From: Planctomycetales bacterium 10988
GTDB lineage: Bacteria; Planctomycetota; Planctomycetia; Pirellulales; Pb10988
Length of the DNA stretch: 64,000 nucleotides
Direction of reading: 5' to 3'
Assembly (NCBI GenBank): GCA_009664345.1
Contig: CP043547.1
Span: 2,632,709 to 2,696,708, forward strand
In this document: piece after piece, positions 9,014 through 17,123 of the stretch
Layout: each line of letters starts with the position of its first letter
Numbering within the stretch: position 1 is the first letter of the stretch
Program-made: the position numbers and the translations under genes
Notes under the pieces: model-generated
Database searches by the model: none
What the model was told of the DNA's origin: nothing
Seen by the model: the letters and a program-made list of their open reading frames with translations, nothing else

Positions 9014-9607
9014 CTAACGAACAAGCGATGAAGTTGATTTTTTGGAGGTTTGCTGAGCCGCCTCTTCCAGCAAACGAATCCAAGGACCAATGTAGGCCCC
9101 GTGATCGTGGAAGGTCCGTCCGCTAACGAGGTTGTCATCGATGACACAGGCCGCATCAACGAAAGTCCCCCCGCAGACTTCGAGATCGAACTTACATTTC
9201 GGCACGGTAGCCATCCGCCGACCTTGCACACAATCGGCATAGGCAGGAATCTCCACGCCATGACAAACGCTGGCAATCGGCTTTTTCTCAGCGAAAAAAT
9301 GCTTGGTCACGCGGACCAAATCTTCATCGTAACGAATATATTCCGGCGCTCGCCCGCCCGAGAAAAAGATTCCCAAGTATTCGGTAGGATCAATCTCGGA
9401 GAAAGCAACATCCGCTTCGATCGTGTACCCTTCCCACTCTTTGGTAATCGTCCAGCCCGGCTTGATTTCGTGCAGGACCATTTGATAGCGGCGTTTTTCC
9501 GGCGCGGCGACAACCGGCTCGAACCCCGCTTCTTGCAAACGATAATACGGATACATCGTGTCGAGCGTTTCGGTCGCATCCCCAACGATAATCAAAACTT
9601 TGTTCAT
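9014..9607 (-). CDS. DJ-1/PfpI family protein
   Basis: Class I glutamine-amidotransferase-like protein of the DJ-1/PfpI superfamily, 197 residues, cytosolic. The nucleophile elbow is ASVCHG with Cys115 followed by His116; the region FFSGGRAPEYIR (about 81-92) carries the partner acidic residue. Relatives include chaperone-like, glyoxalase-like and protease-like proteins, so the activity cannot be set. The start at 9607 (MNKVLIIVG) fits the family's beginning; a TTG at 9730 is in frame but adds 41 unlikely residues. It is first in the leftward unit DJ-1, phoD, sulfatase, and two A5-N4-T5 elements lie 160-200 bases upstream. Confidence 0.85.
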   Translation of the reverse strand: MNKVLIIVGDATETLDTMYPYYRLQEAGFEPVVAAPEKRRYQMVLHEIKPGWTITKEWEGYTIEADVAFSEIDPTEYLGIFFSGGRAPEYIRYDEDLVRVTKHFFAEKKPIASVCHGVEIPAYADCVQGRRMATVPKCKFDLEVCGGTFVDAACVIDDNLVSGRTFHDHGAYIGPWIRLLEEAAQQTSKKSTSSLVR

Positions 9608-9768
9608 CAAATCTCTCGTAGTACGGAGTTCGTAAATGCAATCGTATTCCTCCCCGGATGGCACAAAGGCACCGAGGGAACCCTTCCTCTTTAATTTAGC
9701 CGGGTTCCCTATGGAAGCAAAGCCTCTCAAGGGAAAGAAGGTCGTCTGTGCGGCGTCTGCTATTGAAA

Positions 9769-9810
9769 TAAAAAGTACTTTTTTGATTCAATACAAAAAA
9801 CACTTTTTAA
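9769..9810 (+). promoter_or_regulatory. Two candidate operator elements upstream of the DJ-1/phoD/sulfatase unit
   Basis: TAAAAAGTACTTTTTTGAT (9769-9787) contains the perfect palindrome AAAAAGTACTTTTT, identical to the one before the XylR-type gene. A second, looser copy with AAAAAACACTTTTT follows at 9795-9808. They sit in the 234-base gap between the Gfo/Idh stop and the DJ-1 start. Binding by the neighbouring regulator is an inference. Confidence 0.4.
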
Positions 9811-9841
9811 TTTTCAAGAAGCAGCACGTATTCGCCAGACC

Positions 9842-11167
9842 CTAGACAATTTCAAAACCTTTTCGTTGTTCACGACTCAGCCAGGTATTCGCTTCTTCGT
9901 CATCGATGAAGCGTTCTTGCTCAGGGTCCCAACGTAACGGGCGGCCAAGCCGCATGGAAATATTGGCCAAGTGGCAGGTGCTGACGCTACGGTGTTGGCT
10001 TTCGATATCTGAAATCGGCGTGTTGCGGGTTTCGATGCAATCAAAGAAGTTGCCCATGTGGTTGATAATCGCATCGAGTTTCCCCGAGCGTTCGGGCCGG
10101 GTGAGATTATCGTGCGGATAAAGGGTGAAGTTTTCGCGGGGAAGTGGGTCGTTCTTAAGGTTCTCAGCTGGTGCCCCTGCGACCGTGCCGCGATTGACGA
10201 AGATTCGTCCTTTATCTCCTTCAAACATGATTCCGACTCGGCCCTCGTCGAGGACTTCCAGCTCAACCCCGTTGGCGTAGCGAATGTTCGCGGAGAAATC
10301 GAGCGCGACATTGAAGCCATTTTCCACACTCGGCAAACGTCCCTTACCGTCGATTTCCATCGGCAAACTATTGATGGCCCATTGAGCGATATCAATGTGA
10401 TGGGCACCCCAGTCGGTCATCTTTCCGCCAGAATATTCATACCACCAGCGGAAGGTATAATGGCCACGTTCAGGGATATAAGGAACATCCGGCGTCTGCC
10501 CTTGCCACAAATTCCAATTAAAATGTCCTGGAACCGGCATCTCAGCGAAGGGGCCGCCGCTAGGATTTTTGCTCGTGATACACTGAACTTTGCGGAGATT
10601 CCCGACCCGACCTTGACGGACCATTTCCGCAGCCAGTCGGAATCGGGAATCGCTTCGCTGCCATGTTCCTACTTGCACCACACGCTTGGTATCGTTGACG
10701 ACTTTCCGCAAAAGATGCCCTTCATCGATCGTCAAAGTCAGCGGTTTTTCGCAATAAACATCTTTTCCAGCGCGGCAGGCATCGATGAGCATCTTGGTAT
10801 GCCAATGGTCCGGCGTGCCGATCAGCACCACATCGACATCTTTGCGATCGAGCAGGTCTTGATATTCTTCGAAGATTTTCGGGGTACTGCCAAAGCTTGC
10901 CCGGGCTTGTTCACGCACATGACGATCGACATCACAAATCGCGACGATATCACCATACAGCCGAGCTTTTTCGGTAATGACCGAGCCTTGATATCGCATC
11001 CCGATCGAACCGACTCCCAAGCGTTCGACCTTATGACGCGGCTTCTTTTCTTGGGCTGAAGCCGAACTCCAAAAAGGACCACAAGCCAAAGCTCCCGCCG
11101 AGAGGCCCGTGGTAGCAAGAAAATCGCGACGATTGGTAGAGGCCGATTTTGGTTGTTGGTGTGGCAT
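9842..11167 (-). CDS. Tat-exported Gfo/Idh/MocA oxidoreductase
   Basis: NAD(P)-dependent sugar or polyol dehydrogenase-like protein of 441 residues. The Tat signal NRRDFLATTG (about 12-21) precedes a hydrophobic stretch and SSASA cleavage region. Then come the Rossmann motif GVGSIGMRYQG, the catalytic EKPLTLT and DWGAHHIDIAQW of the C-terminal domain, as is usual in planctomycetal members of this large family. The start at 11167 places the Tat signal near the N terminus; an in-frame start lies at 11206. It is between the XylR-type regulator and the DJ-1/phoD/sulfatase genes, all leftward, so it probably acts on a sugar released by them. Confidence 0.9.
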   Translation of the reverse strand: MPHQQPKSASTNRRDFLATTGLSAGALACGPFWSSASAQEKKPRHKVERLGVGSIGMRYQGSVITEKARLYGDIVAICDVDRHVREQARASFGSTPKIFEEYQDLLDRKDVDVVLIGTPDHWHTKMLIDACRAGKDVYCEKPLTLTIDEGHLLRKVVNDTKRVVQVGTWQRSDSRFRLAAEMVRQGRVGNLRKVQCITSKNPSGGPFAEMPVPGHFNWNLWQGQTPDVPYIPERGHYTFRWWYEYSGGKMTDWGAHHIDIAQWAINSLPMEIDGKGRLPSVENGFNVALDFSANIRYANGVELEVLDEGRVGIMFEGDKGRIFVNRGTVAGAPAENLKNDPLPRENFTLYPHDNLTRPERSGKLDAIINHMGNFFDCIETRNTPISDIESQHRSVSTCHLANISMRLGRPLRWDPEQERFIDDEEANTWLSREQRKGFEIV

Positions 11168-11395
11168 GTGAATCCCTTTGATGATTGACAATTGTTCCCT
11201 GATCATTTTTTCTGGAAGTAGTGATTGAGCCTAATCGAGCCGTGTTCTTCTCTTTCAAACTTCCAAGACGGAAATTAAGTCTAGCGTCCCATCAATGGGG
11301 ATGCATTCATTATTTGCGGAAAAAGACTCCGCTATTTTATCAGAAAATCCAAAGAGAGATGCCCCGAAATGAAGAGGGGGAAGCAAATCGCAAAA

Positions 11396-12556
11396 TTAAT
11401 GCGTTTCACGTTGCTTCGTTCGCCAAGCTCCAGGGGTCAGACCAAAGGTCCGTTTGAAGAGTTCAGAAAGATACTGGGGGTGGCGAAAGCCGGCTTTTTC
11501 CGCAATTCGATCCAGAGAGAGATCGGTTTCCAGCAGAAAACGCTTCACATGTTCCAACCGCACCCGATTGATTTCGGCATTCGGCGAGCGGCCGAGCAAC
11601 TCCCGCATCCGCCGTTCCAAGGAACTTCGCGAGATCGCAACCGTGTGAAGGATATCTTCAACCCCGATTCCATGCGTTGCATGTTCACGAATATAACGGA
11701 TCGCTTCAGCAATTTCCGGATCATCGATTGCGACAATATCGGAAGACTGCCGCACAACAATATCCGGCGGAGGAAGGAGAATCGGCTCAGTCGGAGAAGA
11801 CTTGCCTTCCATCAACGCGGCTAATTCCTCCGCCGCCCGATAGCCAATCTGCTCCCCTCCCAGCGGCACACTCGTCAGCGGCGGCGATGCCATGGTACAA
11901 AGCGAATCATCGTTCTCCACGCCGACCACCGCGACTTCTTCCGGAACCGCCAGTTCGGCTCGCTTGCAAGCATCCAACAGCCAAAAACCAAGCTGATCCG
12001 TGCAAGCCAGCACCCCGATCGGTTTGGGAAGTTTCGAAAGCCAGCGGCGGAGGCGTTCCTGTTGCTTTTCCCACTGGGCAGGTTGCTCGCGTGAGCCGGC
12101 TTGCCGATAGAGATGACATTCAAAACCTACTTTTTGGACTTCGGCCAGAAATCCATCGCACCGCTCGGCGAAATAATCCTCAGTATCCAAGGCATAAACG
12201 GCGAAATTGCGAAAGCCTCGATCAAGAAAATGCCGCACGACCGATTGAACGAGGGCCTGATTATCAATGCCGACAAAAGGGAAATGCTCGCCAAAACGTC
12301 TTGTTCGCAGTTCAATGGCGGGAACTTTTGCTTGCGAAATCGCCCGAGCCATCTCCGGCGTTCCGGTTCGTGTGAGAATGCCGTCCCCTTGCCAATGTTT
12401 GAGCCACGGCGGCGGCGGAGACTCCAGCGAACGCAACTCCATAAAGATCGACCAAGGACCGTGCTCAGTTACATATCGCCGAATGCCGCGCAAGATCTCT
12501 CGTCCATACGAACGAGAGGTCTCAATTAACAAAGCGACATGCGGTGTTTTATTCAC
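11396..12556 (-). CDS. XylR-type transcriptional regulator (LacI-like sensor plus AraC DNA-binding domain)
   Basis: Sugar-responsive regulator of 386 residues. Residues about 5-270 form a periplasmic-binding-protein-like sensor domain (HVALLIETSRSYGREILRGI at the start; AVVGVENDD later). Residues about 280-383 hold an AraC-type double helix-turn-helix (GIGVEDIL, ISRSSLERRMRE, LSLDRIAEKAGF, YLSELFKRTFGLTPG). This is the architecture of XylR and of the many planctomycetal homologues. The start codon is GTG at 12556; an ATG two bases upstream is out of frame. The palindrome AAAAAGTACTTTTT lies 16-29 bases before the start, where binding would cause autoregulation. The leftward sugar/sulfatase genes after it are the likely targets. 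Confidence 0.9.
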   Translation of the reverse strand: MNKTPHVALLIETSRSYGREILRGIRRYVTEHGPWSIFMELRSLESPPPPWLKHWQGDGILTRTGTPEMARAISQAKVPAIELRTRRFGEHFPFVGIDNQALVQSVVRHFLDRGFRNFAVYALDTEDYFAERCDGFLAEVQKVGFECHLYRQAGSREQPAQWEKQQERLRRWLSKLPKPIGVLACTDQLGFWLLDACKRAELAVPEEVAVVGVENDDSLCTMASPPLTSVPLGGEQIGYRAAEELAALMEGKSSPTEPILLPPPDIVVRQSSDIVAIDDPEIAEAIRYIREHATHGIGVEDILHTVAISRSSLERRMRELLGRSPNAEINRVRLEHVKRFLLETDLSLDRIAEKAGFRHPQYLSELFKRTFGLTPGAWRTKQRETH

Positions 12557-12569
12557 ATTCTTGCATCAA

Positions 12570-12588
12570 ACAAAAAGTACTTTTTGGA
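12570..12588 (+). promoter_or_regulatory. Candidate autoregulatory operator of the XylR-type gene
   Basis: AAAAAGTACTTTTT at 12572-12585 is a perfect 14-base palindrome just upstream of the regulator's GTG start. The same 14-mer recurs at 9770-9783 before the downstream operon. Position and identity suggest an operator; binding is inferred. Confidence 0.45.
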
Positions 12589-12614
12589 GAAGACACATCA
12601 CCCGGTACCCAGGG

Positions 12615-12764
12615 TTATTTTGACCGGGTCACATAATTAAAGTAACGAGTCCACCTGCCCACAAACTGATCGGGACGAATTCCACTCGACTGAAGGGGAA
12701 AATTTTGATCTGGTTCAAGAAAAGAATCTTTTGGAGTTTCAAACGGATTTTCTGACCAACTCAT
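12615..12764 (-). CDS. Possible 49-residue small protein
   Basis: A leftward frame starts with ATG at 12764 (MSWSENPFETPKDSFLE) and ends with TAA at 12615. It lies 52 bases after the tandem-RDD gene on the same strand. The peptide is polar, with NPFETP near the start and RWTRYFNYVTRSK at the end, and resembles the N-terminal tail of planctomycetal membrane proteins without the membrane part. It may be a real small protein or the remains of a longer one. No family was recognised. Confidence 0.3.
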   Translation of the reverse strand: MSWSENPFETPKDSFLEPDQNFPLQSSGIRPDQFVGRWTRYFNYVTRSK

Positions 12765-12816
12765 TGTGGAATCTCTAATTTAATGGAATGAAAAAGTTAC
12801 TCGAAAATCAAAAAAA

Positions 12817-14022
12817 TCACTCTTTAAACTCGCTTGGCTGAAAGTCACTATCAACAACGTAAGTTTGAGATATCATGTCATGCCAACCTTGTGGATTATC
12901 AAGGAAATAGGATAATACATCGAAAGGTATAAATCTTCCCAAGGTTCTCAAAACAATCTGCAAAAAACTAGCCGGTTCCCCTAAAAAAGAGGTCACTTTG
13001 GTTTGTGTCAATATCTTACCAGGTGTTCGTCTAAATAATCCTTCAAAGACTAGAAAATAGAAAACAAATATCATCATGGAACTAATGGTTAGATACTGGC
13101 TTCTTGATTGAACCTCCTCTGGCGTTGGCTCCTCTGCTAACACAAAGTCGGGAATAATAGAAAAAATGTATATCATACTAATAGTAAAAAAGAAAAAACT
13201 GTCGATTAGGTAGTTTAAGAAACGCTTTCCCTTCCCCGCAATCGCCTGCTCGAATTCATTTACTGATTGCTCAAACTGCTTCTTCCCTGTAGAAACAGAA
13301 GCACGAGGTATTTCAACTTCTTTAGTTTGTAGTTGCTTTGACCGTACTAAGTACTCTCTGTCATCATCCTGCTTTTTAGAATTATTTTTTGTAGCGAGCT
13401 CGTATTCTGAGACGGTACTTGATGCTTTAAACTCTCTGGACTGAGAACGATTTTTTTTAACCTCTGAATGAGAATTACTAAAGTCAGACTCATAGAACTG
13501 AGTGCGAACGACATAGGTTCTTGATAAAGAATCATGCCAACCTTGTGGACTTGAACCAAGAAAAGACAATATCTCAAAGGGAATATATCGAGCAAGAGTT
13601 CGAATAAAGATTTGTCCGATAGTAGGTGTCTGATCGTTGTCTCCGGTAACTTTTGTACCAGTGATCATCTTTCCTGGAGTCCGTTTAAATATCAATTCGA
13701 ATAAGAAATAATAGAAAAACGGAATAAACACTATTGTGGAACGAAAAGATAAAAAGAAGGTGAGTATGGCCCCTTCATCAGGTCTTTGAGGCCTTGGGAA
13801 TTCTCTTCTAATGTCACTGTAGAAAAATGTTAGAATCGATTGCTGGGCTAACCAAATACAGAAATAGATCCCTACGCCATCAAGCAACCAATTAAGGAAA
13901 CGAACGCCCTTCCCGACAATGAGTCTGCTGAAGATAATTCCACAGTCATCCTCCTCGCTCGTTGAACTAGAATCAATGCCTTCCTCTTCTTGTGATTTCG
14001 CTAAATAATCCGCATTTCCCAA
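12817..14022 (-). CDS. Membrane protein with two RDD domains
   Basis: Function unknown; RDD-family inner-membrane protein of 401 residues. Two RDD units follow each other: the first (about 30-165) has KGVRFLNWLLDGVGI, RTPGKMITGTKVTG, and ends PQGWHDSLSRTYVV; the second (about 255-397) has KGKRFLNYLIDSFF, RTPGKILTQTKVTS, and ends PQGWHDMISQTYVV. A charged, Ser/Lys-rich linker of about 85 residues joins them. Most family members have one unit, so this is an internal duplication. The gene is more AT-rich than its neighbours, with many ATA, TTA and AGA codons, which may mark acquisition. It is followed by a possible small gene and has no obvious operon partner. Confidence 0.8.
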   Translation of the reverse strand: MGNADYLAKSQEEEGIDSSSTSEEDDCGIIFSRLIVGKGVRFLNWLLDGVGIYFCIWLAQQSILTFFYSDIRREFPRPQRPDEGAILTFFLSFRSTIVFIPFFYYFLFELIFKRTPGKMITGTKVTGDNDQTPTIGQIFIRTLARYIPFEILSFLGSSPQGWHDSLSRTYVVRTQFYESDFSNSHSEVKKNRSQSREFKASSTVSEYELATKNNSKKQDDDREYLVRSKQLQTKEVEIPRASVSTGKKQFEQSVNEFEQAIAGKGKRFLNYLIDSFFFFTISMIYIFSIIPDFVLAEEPTPEEVQSRSQYLTISSMMIFVFYFLVFEGLFRRTPGKILTQTKVTSFLGEPASFLQIVLRTLGRFIPFDVLSYFLDNPQGWHDMISQTYVVDSDFQPSEFKE

Positions 14023-14117
14023 TGGATCGATCCCCTCATCCTGCCTAGATAAGTCCAGTAAATAAAATCAACTAACCTATTGATAGCTAATTTATTTAAG
14101 GAAGTAAATAGCCAGTT

Positions 14118-14711
14118 TTAGCCTGCGAATTTGAGGCTTAAGAAATTGCGAAGGAGTTGATGGCCTTGCAGGGTCAGGAAGGATTCGGGGTGGAACTGCA
14201 CGCCCCAGAGTGGATATGTGCGGTGGCGGATGGCCATGATCTCGGTCTTGCCATCGGGAGTTTTGCTCCAGGCACTAACTTGGAAATCATCGCTGAGCGT
14301 GGAAGGTTCGATGATCAGGCTATGATAGCGGGTGGCTTGAAAAGGCGAAGGCAGCCCCGCGAAAAGGGAGCTATGGTCATGAGAAATGAAATCCGTTTTG
14401 CCGTGCATCAGGCGATCGGCACGCACAATCGTTGCCCCATAAGCTTGACCAATCGATTGATGGCCTAAACAAACCCCGAGCGTTGGGATTTCAGGCCCGA
14501 ATTGCTTGACCACCTGACAAGAGATACCGGCTTCCGTCGGGGTACAAGGGCCGGGCGAAACGATTAAATGCGTCGGGGCTTTTTGGGCTATTTCCTCTGT
14601 TGTAATTTGATCGTTTCGATAAACTTCAATTTCGAGTTGATCATCAATTTCACCGAGCCGTTGCACCAAATTATAGGTAAACGAATCATAATTATCGATG
14701 ACAAGGATCAT
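14118..14711 (-). CDS. pabA: Aminodeoxychorismate/anthranilate synthase glutaminase subunit
   Basis: Class I glutamine amidotransferase of 197 residues that supplies ammonia to the chorismate-using partner in folate or tryptophan synthesis. Seen: the oxyanion loop VSPGPCTPTEAG (about 51-62), the nucleophile elbow GVCLGHQSIG with the catalytic Cys near residue 80, and GVQFHPESF with His and Glu of the triad near 170. The length is that of the free subunit. Neither pabB nor trpE lies nearby, so PabA and TrpG cannot be separated; one subunit often serves both pathways. It stands alone between the RDD gene and the repeat-rich protein. Confidence 0.87.
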   Translation of the reverse strand: MILVIDNYDSFTYNLVQRLGEIDDQLEIEVYRNDQITTEEIAQKAPTHLIVSPGPCTPTEAGISCQVVKQFGPEIPTLGVCLGHQSIGQAYGATIVRADRLMHGKTDFISHDHSSLFAGLPSPFQATRYHSLIIEPSTLSDDFQVSAWSKTPDGKTEIMAIRHRTYPLWGVQFHPESFLTLQGHQLLRNFLSLKFAG

Positions 14712-14765
14712 GATCGCCCTTTAAATAACATTCTATAAAAGATTATATGGAAAGGTTTGTATTTT

Positions 14766-15599
14766 CTAGCTTGAAGAAGTGTCAGATTTGTCGGCTTCTT
14801 TGGGTTCTTCCGCTGTTTTTTTCCGCAGTGCCGCTAACATCTCCGCCGGTGTTAATTTTTTCTCTTCCGCCGGTTCCGCCGTTTTTTCATCTTCTACTTT
14901 TTCATCTTCTACTTTTTCATCTTCTACTTTTTCATCTTCTACTTTTTCATCTTCTACTTTTTCATCTTTAGTTTCTTCGGCTACTTTGTTTTTCTTGGCT
15001 TGCTCGCGGGCAGCGGCGAGGAGTTGAGCAGGTGAAAGCTTTCCAGATGATTCTTGCTTCCCCTCCGCTTTTTTCTTCTGGCGTTCCGCCCGTTTGCGTG
15101 CTCGTTCGGCGGCGCGGGCTTCTTTGTCGGTTTTGTCAGCAGCGGAAGAAGTTTCTTTATTATCGGCGGCTTTTGCCCTGGCGGCTGCGAGAAGTTCAGC
15201 TGGAGAAAGTTTTTTGGCGGGTTGTTCCGGCTCTTTGGTTTCTGTAGTAGTGGAAGCTTCGGCCTCCGCGGCAACTTCGCTCTGATCGAGTCGTTCCTTT
15301 TCCGCACGAGCGAGTTCCAATTGCGAAGGGGCCGTCGAGGTTTCCGGTTCTTCCTCGATCGGTTCGCTTTCCGGCTTTTGCGTGATGACCTTTAAATATT
15401 CCAGTTCGATATCGTACCAGCCGATATCATTGGCCGAACCTTCAAATTCCACCAACGCGCGACCACTCATATTGATCGTCTTCACCCGACCGACTTTTCC
15501 ACGAAAGCGACAAAGCTCCGGACGTTCCCCATCAACGGAGACCTGCTTATCGGTATAGTCCTGCTTCAACTTCTCAATGCGATCATACCAATACATCAA
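14766..15599 (-). CDS. Repeat-rich charged protein with SPAxLLAAAR motifs
   Basis: Unknown function; 277 residues, no signal peptide, probably cytosolic. Residues about 1-75 form a compact beta-rich domain (FRGKVGRVKTINMSGRALVE) that looks like a small KOW/SH3-type barrel. The rest is low complexity, rich in Glu, Lys and Ala. Three short helices recur: KLSPAELLAAARAKA, KLSPAQLLAAAREQA and KLTPAEMLAALRKKT. Between the second and third lies a run of five VEDEK units encoded by a 15-base tandem repeat (14883-14970). The spacing of the three helices suggests tethered binding motifs. The start may be 15599 or 15596. It is not linked to a recognisable operon. Confidence 0.6.
   Translation of the reverse strand: MMYWYDRIEKLKQDYTDKQVSVDGERPELCRFRGKVGRVKTINMSGRALVEFEGSANDIGWYDIELEYLKVITQKPESEPIEEEPETSTAPSQLELARAEKERLDQSEVAAEAEASTTTETKEPEQPAKKLSPAELLAAARAKAADNKETSSAADKTDKEARAAERARKRAERQKKKAEGKQESSGKLSPAQLLAAAREQAKKNKVAEETKDEKVEDEKVEDEKVEDEKVEDEKVEDEKTAEPAEEKKLTPAEMLAALRKKTAEEPKEADKSDTSSS
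14883..14970. repeat. 15-base tandem repeat, five copies plus a partial
   Basis: The unit TTTTTCATCTTCTAC repeats five times without visible change and then partially. It is in frame in the leftward gene and encodes VEDEK units. Because the unit is a multiple of three, copy-number change would alter length without a frameshift. Confidence 0.95.
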
Positions 15600-15721
15600 G
15601 ATCGCCTTTCTGTTCCATGATGAGCGTTTGTTTCACTCGGGTCACCACTTCAAAAGCACCTACTCCATCACCTATTAAGAACTCTTTGAGTCCGGATGGG
15701 TTCGGAGTATTTCGCTTCAAC

Positions 15722-16618
15722 TTATTCCATGGCCAACTGTGCCAAGGCAAAGGCTCCGGCAATACCTGCCTGATTTCCCAAAGCAGGGGGGACGATGTAC
15801 TCTTCAATATTGTCTAAGATCGCCGGGGATTGCACATAACCGTTGAGCGACTCTAAAACTTTTTTATGAATCATGGGGAAGAGGTGTTCTTGATCCATGA
15901 CCCCGCCTCCCAAAATCAATCGTTGCGGAGAAATCGTACAGATAAAATCTCGCATTGCCGTCGCAATATAATAGGCTTCCAAATCCCAAGCCGGATGTTC
16001 TGGGGGCAGGGACTTGGCAGACATCTTCCACCGTTCTTCGATCGCCGGACCAGCGGCCAACCCTTCAAAGCAATCCCCGTGATAGGGGCATTTTCCTTTA
16101 TAAGGGTCTTTTTCGGGATCGCGTGGCATTTGAATATGCCCCATCTCAGGGTGAATCAGGCCGTGCATTAACTTGCCGTTGACCAGCCCTCCGCCTCCGA
16201 TTCCAGTTCCGATCGTAAAGTAGAGAAAAGTATCCAACCCCTTCCCGGCACCCCATTTATGTTCACCCAATGCAGCCCCGTTCACATCGGTATCGAAGCC
16301 GGTAGGAACCGGAAAAGCTTCTTTCATCTTGCCAACGAAATCGGCGTTTTGCCAACCAGGCTTCGGAGTAGTGGTGATTTTGCCATAGTCGGGCGATTGC
16401 GGATTGGGATCGACCGGACCGAAAGAACCAATCCCCATCGCCTGCAACTCACCGTGTTTGGCTTGCTGCTCTTGAAAAAAGGAAATGGCTTGGCCGATCG
16501 TCTCTGCCGGGGTGGTGGTCGGAAAACGGACTTCGTCGCGTATATCTTCCGGACCAGTTCCAACCGCACAGACAAATTTCGTTCCGCCTGCTTCGATCCC
16601 TCCTACCAGTGGCAACAT
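15722..16618 (-). CDS. ROK family sugar kinase (fructokinase/glucokinase type)
   Basis: ATP-dependent hexose kinase of the ROK family, 298 residues. The N terminus [17 protein letters not shown] is the phosphate-binding motif typical of the BsFRK/ScrK-like branch; [13 protein letters not shown] contains the catalytic Asp; [17 protein letters not shown] is the second ATP-binding part. The zinc motif is present: HPEMGHIQM followed by [16 protein letters not shown]. Fructose or glucose is the likely substrate. The start at 16618 is chosen because AAGGAGAG precedes it; an in-frame start lies at 16639. It stands alone and leftward. Confidence 0.88.
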   Translation of the reverse strand: MLPLVGGIEAGGTKFVCAVGTGPEDIRDEVRFPTTTPAETIGQAISFFQEQQAKHGELQAMGIGSFGPVDPNPQSPDYGKITTTPKPGWQNADFVGKMKEAFPVPTGFDTDVNGAALGEHKWGAGKGLDTFLYFTIGTGIGGGGLVNGKLMHGLIHPEMGHIQMPRDPEKDPYKGKCPYHGDCFEGLAAGPAIEERWKMSAKSLPPEHPAWDLEAYYIATAMRDFICTISPQRLILGGGVMDQEHLFPMIHKKVLESLNGYVQSPAILDNIEEYIVPPALGNQAGIAGAFALAQLAME

Positions 16619-16805
16619 AGTCTCTCCTTCTTCATCCATTTCATGATTTGGTGGCTTTTAATTTACCATGCTTTGGGAAGGAGTCCAAGGAAGGGGAGTT
16701 CTTAGAAGGAGAGAATGTCGGAGAAACTGCCGAAAAGTAAATCCTTCTCGGCTTGAAACATTTTGGTTTGGGAATAGAACGTATTTGAAGTGTCGCATAA
16801 AACGC

Positions 16806-16843
16806 AGAAAGGCCTCAGAAGCAAATCGCTCCCAAGGCCTTTC
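16806..16843 (-). terminator. Intrinsic terminator of the cold-shock gene
   Basis: AAAGGCCT (16808-16815) pairs with AGGCCTTT (16835-16842). On the minus strand the hairpin is followed by CTGCGTTTTATG. It lies 83 bases after the csp stop. The T-run is short. Confidence 0.5.
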
Positions 16844-16925
16844 CATCAAATTTTGAGAACGAACATCACCCATATTGGATGGATCATGATCGTGCAACAG
16901 TTTGGATCAATCAGATCGAGATTGC

Positions 16926-17123
16926 TTAGATCATACGAACATTTTCAGCTCGAAGACCCTTTGGACCCCGTGTTTCTTGATAATCAACTGCCTGACCTTC
17001 TTGAAGCATCTCGAACTGTCCACCTTCCACAGCAGAATGATGGAAGAAATAGTCACCAGACTCTCCGCGAATAAAACCAAAACCTTTTTCGGCCACCAGC
17101 TTTTTGATGGTACCTTGCGGCAT
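16926..17123 (-). CDS. Cold-shock domain protein
   Basis: Small RNA/DNA-binding protein of 65 residues with one OB-fold. The RNP1-like KGFGFIRG and RNP2-like DYFFHHSAV are intact, followed by GPKGLRAENVRMI. Such proteins melt RNA structure at low temperature or in stationary phase. The start is ATG at 17123 because GAGGAG lies 8 bases upstream; a GTG at 17132 in the same frame overlaps that site and is unlikely. The gap upstream is long (more than 600 bases) and may contain a regulatory leader, as for other csp genes. It stands alone. Confidence 0.92.
   Translation of the reverse strand: MPQGTIKKLVAEKGFGFIRGESGDYFFHHSAVEGGQFEMLQEGQAVDYQETRGPKGLRAENVRMI

Noticed and set aside
10058-11059. 333-codon rightward open frame
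   Set aside because: It is the complement of the Gfo/Idh gene, whose motifs are complete on the other strand.
14779-15027. Rightward frame with FSSST repeats
   Set aside because: It is the other strand of the VEDEK tandem repeat.
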